DNA of 24,246 bases from Shewanellaceae bacterium UBA2521 (GTDB lineage Bacteria; Pseudomonadota; Gammaproteobacteria; Enterobacterales; Shewanellaceae). How positions within the stretch are numbered: the stretch's first letter is position 1; every line of letters starts with the position of its first letter. The stretch is taken from assembly GCA_002341165.1 (NCBI GenBank), contig DDNL01000091.1:1-24246 (forward strand). Reading direction: 5' to 3'. The notes under the pieces were generated by a model. The model saw nothing but the letters and a program-made list of their open reading frames with translations. It was not told where the DNA came from and did not search any database. This document shows positions 1 to 6,113 of this stretch, one piece after another. The translations under genes were made by a program, and so were the position numbers.

Positions 1-105
1 TCCATTTCATCACCCATTCAAAAAGATTGATTTAAATTTGATATATAAAACCTTTTTATCAAACAATCTGATGGGTGTCTATGAATATGCCTAAATTTGA
101 TGATT

Positions 106-243
106 TCAAGAGTGACCCACCTGAATGCCTCGTTCATGCATCATCTCGGCAAGTTCACGGTAACTTACACCGTACTTACAATACCAACACACAGCCCACA
201 GGATGATTTGACCATGATAGTGTCGCCACGTAAAATCGGACAT
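106..243 (-). pseudogene. IS6-family transposase, N-terminal fragment
   Basis: Reading the minus strand from the ATG at 243 gives 45 codons beginning MSDFTWRHYHGQIILWAV and continuing with YCKYGVSYRELAEMM and HERGIQVGH before a stop. This is the N-terminal helix-turn-helix region of IS6-family (IS26/IS1006-like) transposases, which are normally about 230-240 residues. The DDE catalytic core is absent, so the gene is a dead remnant. A good ribosome binding site (GAGGAG) lies just upstream at about 250. I did not find a convincing terminal inverted repeat on either side. It differs in sequence from the two IS6-family remnants that flank the giant toxin gene and is a separate element. Confidence 0.8.
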
Positions 244-631
244 AAGATTCTCCTCTGCTTATATTCAGCAAGTTGATTCATTTAGATCTTGGGTTTACTT
301 TTGAGCTGAAGGTCTAAGTGTTTTATCAGCCATGTTTCAATCATGATTTTCCAGTGGAGAAGTTTACAATATAAAAAAATTAAATTCTTAACCTATATCG
401 CAGCATAATGAATTCCTGCTTTACAATCAGTAATACATGATGAGCTTAGCTCTGTATTAAATTCCTATTTGTCTTGTACAAAACACGGTCTAAGAGGTGA
501 AAAATATTTTTTATCATGGGTAATAGAAGTAGTAGTGAGGTTATGAATGCCTCACGACAGAACAACAACATAATAAAACGCAAGTTATGTGCAGTTTTTT
601 TTAATAGAACTTAAGGGAAGGATGAAAGAAA
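244..631. other. Intergenic region with no recognised gene
   Basis: This AT-rich stretch of about 390 bp lies between the IS6-family remnant and the 3' end of the serine hydrolase gene. I checked it for a Xer/pdif-like site because of the CATAA and TTATG half-motifs near 567 and 584, but the spacing between them is wrong. I see no ORF of useful size, no clear terminator and no RNA gene. Confidence 0.5.
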
Positions 632-1831
632 TTATTGAACCATCCAAGCATCTAAGAGTGTACCCTTGATAGGCCAATTGTTTTCTTTGGCAATAGAATA
701 AACTAAACTCTGTGCTAACTCTCTACCATTATCTGAATTAGTCAATACAACTGCACCTTGCTTGGTGTTTGGTAAACCAATCAACCATCCCTGATACCCA
801 GCATTCTGTCCTAATTTCATATAGTGTAAAGCCTTATCTGACCCCTTTACTACAAAACCAAGTCCATAAGGTGTGTTTACCTGTTTAGTTAAAACTTCAT
901 GAGCCATTGCTGGACTAATGACTTGATTTCGAGTATTGGAGTAAGCCTTGTTAATTGAGATAATAAGTCTAGATAAGTCGCTAGGGGTACTCCATAAGCC
1001 TGCTGAGAAAAGCTCTGGTAAAACCCTCCACTTATAATCGAAGGCTTTTCCTGTACTCCTTGTCGCATATGCAACATTGGCATCTGTCGGCTGAAGATAA
1101 CTAGAGCGATTCATCTTTAACTTCGAAAAGAGATATTCTTGAGAATACTTTTCTACAGACATGTTCATGATATTCTCTGATAATAATTGCACAACTTGAT
1201 ACCCCCCACCTGAATAATCGTAAGCCTTTCCAGGTTGATTTTTGATAATTACAGGAGCATTCATGGCTGGAAACTCACCTTTTATAATTTGAATTGAAGT
1301 TGGTAAAGGATCTTTAGGAAGATAACCGTAGAAACCGCCAATGTTAAAGCCAGAAGACATACTTAAAAGCTTTCTAAGCGTAATTTTTTGACTAAAATTT
1401 TGTGGATTAGGTAATCGGAGTGAGCCCAAAAGTGGTGTAATATCGCTATCTAAGTCTATCAAGTTTAAATCTACCATCTTGACAGCAGATATAGCTGCAA
1501 CAGATTTAGATAACGAACCAGCTTGAAACAATGTATTCAAGTCAACATGACGAGTTTTATCTGCGCTTGTATAGCCGACTGCTTTTGCGTCAACAATTTT
1601 GTTATTGTCAATGACAGCATAGCTTACGCCAAGAATGTTATAGTAACTCATAGCTGACTTCAGATTCATAAACTTAATTTCACCATCAATGTTGACAGGC
1701 AAATTCATAGCTGAATCGGTGATATCAGATGTATCGTTTTCACTTAAAAAAGAAGAAAATAAAACACACACTAGTGCTGAAAGCAAGATGTTTCTAATTT
1801 TTAAAACTCTATTTATTTTAGATAAATACAT
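632..1831 (-). CDS. Exported serine beta-lactamase-like hydrolase (class C / PBP-like fold)
   Basis: A 399-residue protein of the beta-lactamase/penicillin-binding superfamily (Pfam Beta-lactamase, PF00144). An N-terminal hydrophobic stretch (about residues 12-28, ILLSALVCVLFSSFL) suggests a signal peptide or lipoprotein-like leader. The S-x-x-K motif is SLSK at 106-109, with Ser106 as likely nucleophile. The second motif is Y206-S-G, and the third is a GQNAG segment at 341-345 in place of the KTG of AmpC. This pattern is more usual in esterase- or D-aminopeptidase-like members than in true AmpC enzymes, so cephalosporinase activity should not be assumed. The start is supported by AAGGA about 6 bases upstream of the ATG at 1831. 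It is transcribed away from the immunity array and has no operon partner. The substrate is unknown. Confidence 0.85.
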   Translation of the reverse strand: MYLSKINRVLKIRNILLSALVCVLFSSFLSENDTSDITDSAMNLPVNIDGEIKFMNLKSAMSYYNILGVSYAVIDNNKIVDAKAVGYTSADKTRHVDLNTLFQAGSLSKSVAAISAVKMVDLNLIDLDSDITPLLGSLRLPNPQNFSQKITLRKLLSMSSGFNIGGFYGYLPKDPLPTSIQIIKGEFPAMNAPVIIKNQPGKAYDYSGGGYQVVQLLSENIMNMSVEKYSQEYLFSKLKMNRSSYLQPTDANVAYATRSTGKAFDYKWRVLPELFSAGLWSTPSDLSRLIISINKAYSNTRNQVISPAMAHEVLTKQVNTPYGLGFVVKGSDKALHYMKLGQNAGYQGWLIGLPNTKQGAVVLTNSDNGRELAQSLVYSIAKENNWPIKGTLLDAWMVQ

Positions 1832-2008
1832 TTTTTTCCTTAAAAATTATTATAATGAACATTAACAAAGGATACATATTATCAAAAAAACCAAGACGAC
1901 CATCAGATGATTTAACAAAAATGTTTTCTTCATCAAACTTAAATCAATCTTTTTTGAATGGATGTCTTGGATTTCGCCAATGAAATTCCAAAAGGATAAG
2001 AAGTTCTC

Positions 2009-2470
2009 ATGAAAAGTAAAAAGTTCAATTTTAACTCTTTTGCATTAGCTAATAAAGAGAAGAAGGTTTCGGGTTTAGATTACTTACAGATTGTATATAA
2101 ATCGGAAGAACTCGATTCAGACTTTATTTTATGGTTTGCAAGATTATTTTATCCGAAATTTAAAGTCGTAGACGGGATGGTTTTTATTTCAGAATTATTT
2201 GATTCTGAACATTATAAAGAGACTTTAAACAATAATTGTAGCAAAGAAAAAGTTCAATATTGGTTAAATTTGCTCGAGATAACAGGGTTATTTGATGATT
2301 TAGCAACGCAAGATGCTATGAATTTCGCAGAATATTTGACCAGCTTATGGAATTTGAAACTTCATAATGAGTTTCCAGAAACGCAAATTTCAGCAAGGAC
2401 TATTTATGATACAGAAACAGATGAGGTTTTTGTAACTATAGACCACAATACAATTCCGATACACCCATAA
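2009..2470 (+). CDS. Hypothetical acidic protein, probable orphan immunity protein
   Basis: A 153-residue, acidic, soluble protein with no signal peptide and no domain that I recognise. Its ATG overlaps the TGA of an upstream reading frame (ATGA at 2009-2012). That upstream frame encodes a short tail ending ISPMKFQKDKKFS, which could be the end of a toxin gene or of an IS3-family transposase. AAGGAT lies about 11 bases before the start. The overlapped start, small size, acidity and position at the head of a run of small immunity-like genes suggest an antitoxin-like immunity role. That role is inferred from context, not from a recognised family. Confidence 0.6.
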   Translation: MKSKKFNFNSFALANKEKKVSGLDYLQIVYKSEELDSDFILWFARLFYPKFKVVDGMVFISELFDSEHYKETLNNNCSKEKVQYWLNLLEITGLFDDLATQDAMNFAEYLTSLWNLKLHNEFPETQISARTIYDTETDEVFVTIDHNTIPIHP

Positions 2471-2560
2471 TACACTTTCTCAGGCAAATTGTAATACAGG
2501 AACTCTGGGATATTCCTAGAATCGAATTAATTAAAAAATAAATACTTAAATAGGCTTAAT

Positions 2561-2839
2561 ATGGATTTAAAAGTAAGAATTGAAAGTACAGTAGACGAAG
2601 TTATTAGTATATTAGAAAAGCATGAAAAAGGCGCTATATTAAGGAATTTCTATTATTTTAAAAAAATGTTTAAATATGCAGAACTCATAGATATTCAATA
2701 TGAAATACAGAAGATATATGGCGGAATGGGGTCTTTCAACGATTTAGTTTTAGATAAAGATGGCAAAATGCTTATTGAAGAAAACAGACACCTTTCGAAA
2801 TTGAAAAATATTTTATTTAGTCTTATTACCGACCATTGA
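2561..2839 (+). CDS. Small immunity-like protein with YGGMGSFND motif
   Basis: A 92-residue soluble protein. It is helical at the N-terminus and has the motif YGGMGSFNDLV at about residues 53-63. I recall this motif from a family of small proteins (DUF6966-like) that are common in toxin-immunity arrays; the family name is from memory and unverified. It lies 90 bp after the preceding gene, on the same strand, in the same AT-rich array. The ribosome binding site is weak. Immunity to a polymorphic toxin is the best guess, but no cognate toxin fragment is recognisable directly upstream. Confidence 0.6.
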   Translation: MDLKVRIESTVDEVISILEKHEKGAILRNFYYFKKMFKYAELIDIQYEIQKIYGGMGSFNDLVLDKDGKMLIEENRHLSKLKNILFSLITDH

Positions 2840-2878
2840 TTTATTTAATATAGCAAAAAATACAAGGCACATGTCTTA

Positions 2879-3014
2879 AATAGGTGGAACTCAACCTATT
2901 CGCACATTGCAACGGGATGACTTCGCTTACGCTTCGATGTACTCAAATTAAGTATCACACAAGGTGCACTCAAACGTTGGATGTCGCTTTTTTTTGGGGA
3001 GATAAATAGGTTGA
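2879..3014. repeat. Short inverted-repeat structures between immunity genes
   Basis: AATAGGT at 2879-2885 pairs with ACCTATT at 2894-2900 as a 7-bp hairpin with an 8-base loop. The sequence TCAACCTATT at 2891-2900 is also inverted exactly as AATAGGTTGA at 3005-3014, bounding a piece of about 125 bp that has no ORF. It could be a terminator-like structure or a relic of a small non-autonomous element. There is no U-run typical of a terminator and no clear target duplication. Confidence 0.35.
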
Positions 3015-3065
3015 ATTACAAGGTCAGATTCCAAGAAAAAATTTCAGTATTGAGGTACCCTTCGA

Positions 3066-3422
3066 ATGAAAAAGGTTAGATTTTCTGGAAAAAAAATTCA
3101 GATCGATAGAAAAACAATCATTTTAGATCGAGAGATAGACGATTTAATTGTCATTAATCATAAGATTATAGTGCTTTTGAAAGTGCATATTACACAAGGA
3201 AGAGATCATAATCTTATCTGTTTAAACGACTATGGGAACATATTATGGATTGCTGAATTACCTAATAGACCAGTAGACTTGCCTAACACATCATCTTTAG
3301 AACTTGACTTTTACTGGAGTATTAGAGCTTCCCACCCATTAAGTGTAGGCACTTTTTCCTCATACAATTGTGAAATAGATATCAATACAGGTAAGCTAAT
3401 ATCTCAAGAATTTACAAGATAA
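3066..3422 (+). CDS. Immunity-like protein, paralogue A of a four-member family
   Basis: A 118-residue beta-rich soluble protein. Hallmarks are ILDREIDDL near the N-terminus, GNILWIAELP in the middle, and a C-terminal CEIDINTGKL..QEFT. The same pattern recurs in the proteins at 4024-4371, 4836-5180 and 20311-20667. The closest of these is the 20311 copy, sharing LDFYW and the INTGK/LNTGK end. The start is backed by GAGGT about 8 bases upstream. The family role is inferred from the 4836 and 20311 copies, which overlap the ends of toxin tails; this copy has no toxin fragment directly upstream. It therefore looks like an orphan immunity gene kept in the array. Confidence 0.7.
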   Translation: MKKVRFSGKKIQIDRKTIILDREIDDLIVINHKIIVLLKVHITQGRDHNLICLNDYGNILWIAELPNRPVDLPNTSSLELDFYWSIRASHPLSVGTFSSYNCEIDINTGKLISQEFTR

Positions 3423-3597
3423 CTATGATAGAAATATATGGATACAAGAAACTTCAGCGGGTAAAGTACCTAATTCTAAAGCAGTTTATGAAAAACAAAT
3501 AGATAAAGAAAGGTTGCAGAACACTAAAGCAACCATAGTTCTAAAAGAAAACATTGTTCACGTTAAAGATAAGATGAATGGCAAACAATATCCATGA
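3421..3597 (+). pseudogene. C-terminal tail of a polymorphic toxin (fragment)
   Basis: An open frame of 58 codons with no proper start, beginning at the stop of the preceding gene. It reads IWIQETSAGKVPNSKAVYEK and ends NIVHVKDKMNGKQYP. Wording such as VPNSKAVYEKQID and NIVHVKDK is familiar to me from the ends of polymorphic-toxin C-terminal domains (Rhs/CDI-type); this is recalled, not searched. The stop overlaps the ATG of the next gene as ATGA (3594-3597), the usual layout of a toxin C-terminus and its immunity gene. The rest of the toxin is missing, so this is a displaced orphan module. Confidence 0.6.
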
Positions 3598-3944
3598 AAA
3601 TAAAGAGTCAGCATTATTTAACTTTAAGAAAACTTGTAAATTTTAGTAGTTCCATAGCAGACTTAACTCATGATTTAAGCCTGCTTAACTACGATGAAGA
3701 AAATGTATATCTTATTGATTCTATGAGCATCATAAAAGTTCTTGAACTTTATATTAAAGGAAATAGGACAAATAAAGAAATAGAATCTTGGGCAAACTTC
3801 ATAGAACTTAGAGAAGACCTGTATTATGAAAAAGAACGAGATGTTGAAATAGAAGAAGCTATAAATATATTAGCAAATCCAATATTATTTGGTTCGCTAA
3901 CACATCTTGTTGCGCAATCATTAATCAATAAATTTGAAAAATAA
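3594..3944 (+). CDS. Immunity protein paired with the upstream toxin tail
   Basis: A 116-residue, mostly helical acidic protein, unrelated to the four-member beta-rich family. Features include VLELYIKGNRTNKEIESWAN, then LREDLYYEKERDVEIEEAI and a closing ANPILFGSLTHLVA..LIN. This layout (an E/W-A-x-x-I-E-x-R-E-D segment followed by L-A-N-P) recalls a common group of small immunity proteins, but I cannot name the family with certainty. Its start codon overlaps the stop of the toxin fragment at 3421-3597, which implies translational coupling and supports an immunity function. With the toxin body gone it would act as an orphan immunity gene. Confidence 0.65.
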   Translation: MKIKSQHYLTLRKLVNFSSSIADLTHDLSLLNYDEENVYLIDSMSIIKVLELYIKGNRTNKEIESWANFIELREDLYYEKERDVEIEEAINILANPILFGSLTHLVAQSLINKFEK

Positions 3945-4023
3945 GTGATAGACCGTATTTATAAAAGAATCGAATATTTACTTATAAAAACCTCTGAAAA
4001 ATAGAAAATTTTGGCAAAGGAAA

Positions 4024-4371
4024 ATGACTAGAATGATAGAAATCAATAAAGGAAACAAGGAGATCAAATTAGATGATAAGACACATCAATTTGATCATCG
4101 TATCGAAGATGGCTACGTGATTGATGACCTCATTATCATTTTATTGAGTCCTGATGATCATAAGGTTCGCTTCGGGCAGTTTCAAAACTTATTAGCACTT
4201 AACTTTGACGGTAATATTTTGTGGCATGCTGAATTATCAACAAACAGACCCGGTGATTGTTACAGGGAGATTTATAGTATAACACCTTTACAAGCACTTT
4301 CTTTTTGTTCTTTTCACTGCCACATAGACATTAAAACAGGCAAAATAACCAAAAAAATCTTTTATAAGTGA
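4024..4371 (+). CDS. Immunity-like protein, paralogue B
   Basis: A 115-residue member of the same beta-rich family as the proteins at 3066, 4836 and 20311. It shares KFGQF/RFGQFQNLLAL, GNILWHAEL, GDCYREIY and a C-terminal HIDIKTGKI motif with its relatives. The closest relative is the 4836 copy, with RFGQFQNL against KFGQFKNL and GDCY in both. AAAGGAA sits immediately before the ATG at 4024, and a second in-frame ATG at 4033 has better spacing, so the start may be three codons later. No toxin fragment is directly upstream. It is probably an orphan immunity gene. Confidence 0.7.
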   Translation: MTRMIEINKGNKEIKLDDKTHQFDHRIEDGYVIDDLIIILLSPDDHKVRFGQFQNLLALNFDGNILWHAELSTNRPGDCYREIYSITPLQALSFCSFHCHIDIKTGKITKKIFYK

Positions 4372-4387
4372 TTTTATTTTGTTCTGA

Positions 4388-4417
4388 TTTAGAGAGATTA
4401 TATTTTCATTCTCTAAA
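4388..4417 (+). terminator. Hairpin after immunity gene B
   Basis: TTTAGAGA at 4388-4395 pairs with TCTCTAAA at 4410-4417 across a 14-base loop, 17 bases after the stop of the gene ending at 4371. The stem is AT-rich and no strong T-run follows, so it is a weak terminator candidate. Confidence 0.35.
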
Positions 4418-4584
4418 AGTAAACTTTTAAAGGGAAAGAAAAAACAAAGAGCATACACCTTAGATATGACGGCTTAGATTACATATCTCTAACCTAATAA
4501 GCAGATCATGAAGCAATGTCTTCAGACTTTAATGAAGCATGATATGGTGTTGACCTTCTCCCTGTAAATAAACCCAAGACATAA

Positions 4585-4839
4585 ATGAGATTTCAGGTTA
4601 ATCTATCTCAAAGGAGATCTCATGATGAAAAAGCTTATGCTCAAGAGGCTTTAGCTTTACCGCTTGGTAATACTGCGACATATATTCAAAAAGCTGTTGT
4701 CCCTAAAGGCACTAGGCTACAGAAATCTCACGCATTACCTGTTAAGCAATGGAATCGAACAAGAGGTGGTGCAGAACAGTTTGAGTTAACAGATCAAATA
4801 CCTGATAAAAACTTTGGCGACGGAGTAATTTTACATTGA
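4585..4839 (+). pseudogene. C-terminal tail of a polymorphic toxin (fragment)
   Basis: An open frame of 84 codons; only the part from about residue 15 looks like real protein. Key wording is LPLGNTATYIQKAVVPKGT, then WNRTRGGAEQFEL and IPDKNFGDGVILH at the end. A second fragment at 20143-20314 has the same plan (NTADFIQKVVVP, WSENRSGAEQFRL, IPKENFGPGVPFK). The family resembles the extreme C-termini of secreted polymorphic toxins, but I cannot name its activity. The stop overlaps the TTG start of the next gene (4836-4839). No ribosome binding site precedes the ATG at 4585, and upstream toxin sequence is lacking, so it should be inactive. Confidence 0.6.
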
Positions 4840-5180
4840 TAAATATAAAATATAATATGAATAAAATTGAGATTGGGAATAACATTTTTACATTGGAATA
4901 TGATGTAAAACATGCAATTCAAGTACACAATATTATTTATATTTTATTTAACCCTGATTGTAATACAAAAAAATTTGGTCAATTTAAAAATTTAATTGCT
5001 ATAAGTCAAGATGCCAAAAGAATCTGGCAAGCAGATTTACCTACCAATATGTCAGGTGACTGTTATTACGATATTGAATTTGATCTTGATCAGAGTTTAC
5101 TTGCTTACTCAATTAAGTCTTACACATGCTATATTGATAAAAAAAATGGACGTATTTTGAATAAAGTTTTTACTAAGTGA
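4836..5180 (+). CDS. Immunity protein, paralogue C, coupled to toxin tail
   Basis: A 114-residue protein of the four-member beta-rich family; motifs include KFGQFKNLIAI, RIWQADLP, GDCYYDIE and CYIDKKNGRI. I prefer the TTG at 4836 over the ATG at 4857. The TTG overlaps the TGA of the toxin tail, GGAG lies about 9 bases upstream as in the 20311 copy, and the resulting length matches the paralogues, whereas the ATG would shorten it by seven residues. The overlap with a toxin C-terminus is the main evidence for an immunity role. The gene ends only a few bases before the truncated IS6-family transposase, so the left edge of the IS material abuts this gene. Confidence 0.72.
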   Translation: MINIKYNMNKIEIGNNIFTLEYDVKHAIQVHNIIYILFNPDCNTKKFGQFKNLIAISQDAKRIWQADLPTNMSGDCYYDIEFDLDQSLLAYSIKSYTCYIDKKNGRILNKVFTK

Positions 5181-5186
5181 AAAAGA

Positions 5187-5700
5187 AAACGTTCCGTCGT
5201 GAAGTCTTGGCGTATGGATGAGACCTACATAAAAATCAAAGGTAGGTGATTTTATTATTATCGTGCAGTGGATAAGTATAGAGATGTCATCGACTATTAC
5301 CTTAGCCCAAAGCGTAACGAAAAAGCGGCTACAGCCTTTTTAAATAAGGCGCTTATCCGACATAGATTACCAGAAAAAGTCACAATAGATGGTCGTCATA
5401 GCAATCATCTTGCTGTAAGTTCAATGACCTTGAAATTATGGCTATCTGGTTTTCTCGCCCTCTTTTTTATAACGATTTACAAGTACACATATTTGAATAA
5501 TATGGTTGAACAAAGTCATCGATGGGTAAAACAGAAAACACAACAAGCACTAGGTTAGAAATCTGTAGAAAGTGCAAGAGCAAGCCTACAAGGAAAAAAT
5601 ATGGATCATGATCAAACGAGGACAAATACGTAGCGAAAGCAAAAATAATTGTATCTGAAATCCATGTAGCTATGGTTTAGTAAATTTTTGCGACAGAACC
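5187..5700 (+). mobile_element. Truncated IS6-family element, left flank of toxin gene
   Basis: The right-hand two thirds of an IS6-family element, ending in the terminal inverted repeat 5681-5700 (reverse complement begins GGTTCTGTCGCAAAAATTTA). The left end and the N-terminal part of the transposase are missing. The last 95 bases (5606-5700) recur in inverted orientation from 19752 to about 19885 beyond the giant toxin gene. The terminal repeat faces the toxin gene. Confidence 0.8.
5190..5635 (+). pseudogene. IS6-family DDE transposase, broken
   Basis: The frame reads WRMDETYIKIKGR, a stop, then FYYYRAVDKYRDVIDYYLS, PKRNEKAATAFLNKAL, VTIDGRHSN and YLNNMVEQSHRWVKQ, matching the catalytic core of IS6/IS26-family transposases (first Asp in MDETY, Glu in NNMVEQ). 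Defects visible are loss of the N-terminal helix-turn-helix domain, a TGA at 5247-5249 where the family has Trp, a TAG at 5556-5558 at the ALG-F position, and a frameshift near 5590 before IWIMIKRGQIRSESK. It cannot make active transposase. This copy keeps the catalytic core and lacks the N-terminus, while the copy beyond the toxin gene keeps the N-terminus and lacks the core. Confidence 0.85.
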
Positions 5701-5775
5701 TTTTAGATAGGTAGTCAGCAAAAAGTGGCACGGATTTTTTTGAAAAATTGAGAGATGTTAAATTAAAAACCCAAT

Positions 5776-5799
5776 GCCCTTTTATTAAAGGCTTTTTTT
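5776..5799 (+). terminator. Rho-independent terminator candidate
   Basis: GCCCTTT (5776-5782) and AAAGGC (5787-5792) form a short stem with one bulge and a TATT loop, followed directly by seven T (5793-5799). It would shield the toxin gene from read-through from the IS side. Confidence 0.5.
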
Positions 5800-5820
5800 C
5801 TATAGAACTCAAAGAGCAAT

Positions 5821-5849
5821 TTACATTGCACAAGCGAAGTTCAATGTAA
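5821..5849. promoter_or_regulatory. 8-bp inverted repeat upstream of toxin gene
   Basis: TTACATTG (5821-5828) and CAATGTAA (5842-5849) are exact inverted arms with a 13-base spacer. It lies about 265 bp before the likely toxin start, upstream of the promoter candidate, so it could be an operator or an mRNA hairpin of an upstream transcript. Function is not established. Confidence 0.3.
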
Positions 5850-5961
5850 AAAAAGTTATGCCCTTGTGAAATATTCTAACTACACCCCTCGCAACTCTAC
5901 CTATGAAATGAATCAACATTAATATTTTCTAAAAAATGATAAATGTAGCATCAAATATGAA

Positions 5962-5990
5962 TTTAGTTATTAATTTTTTGCGGATATAAT
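5962..5990 (+). promoter_or_regulatory. Promoter candidate for the MARTX gene
   Basis: A perfect -10 TATAAT lies at 5985-5990 in very AT-rich DNA, with a poor -35 (TTTAGT, 5962-5967) at 17 bp. Initiation near 5997 would leave an untranslated leader of about 117 bases. The leader is extremely AT-rich (about 6000-6060), a composition often silenced by H-NS-type proteins; that last point is inference. Confidence 0.4.
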
Positions 5991-6113
5991 AAAAAAATTA
6001 ATATTTGTTTTTTTATAATTTGATTTGTATTTTTTGTTAATTAATTTTTAATTTATTGTGTCAAACAAGGTCCATTCTTGGACGATTTAGTAGGATATTA
6101 TAAGGATTTATCA

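Noticed and set aside
70..85. ATGGGTGTCTATGA shared with the minus strand near 20740
   Set aside because: A 14-base match in a 24-kb window is expected by chance, and the flanking sequences do not align.
560..592. Possible Xer (pdif) recombination site with CATAA and TTATG half-sites
   Set aside because: The spacer between the half-sites is about 11 bases rather than the 6 expected, and the outer bases do not match XerC/XerD arms.
1..1980. AAATCAATCTTTTTTGAATGG near 1960 with a similar inverted sequence near position 10
   Set aside because: The match is about 23 bases with mismatches in very AT-rich DNA; it could be remnants of the same element, but no coding or IS structure supports it.
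5612..5833. Minus-strand 73-codon ORF across the IS end
   Set aside because: It spans the IS terminal repeat and a terminator-like hairpin and has no family character; it is fortuitous.
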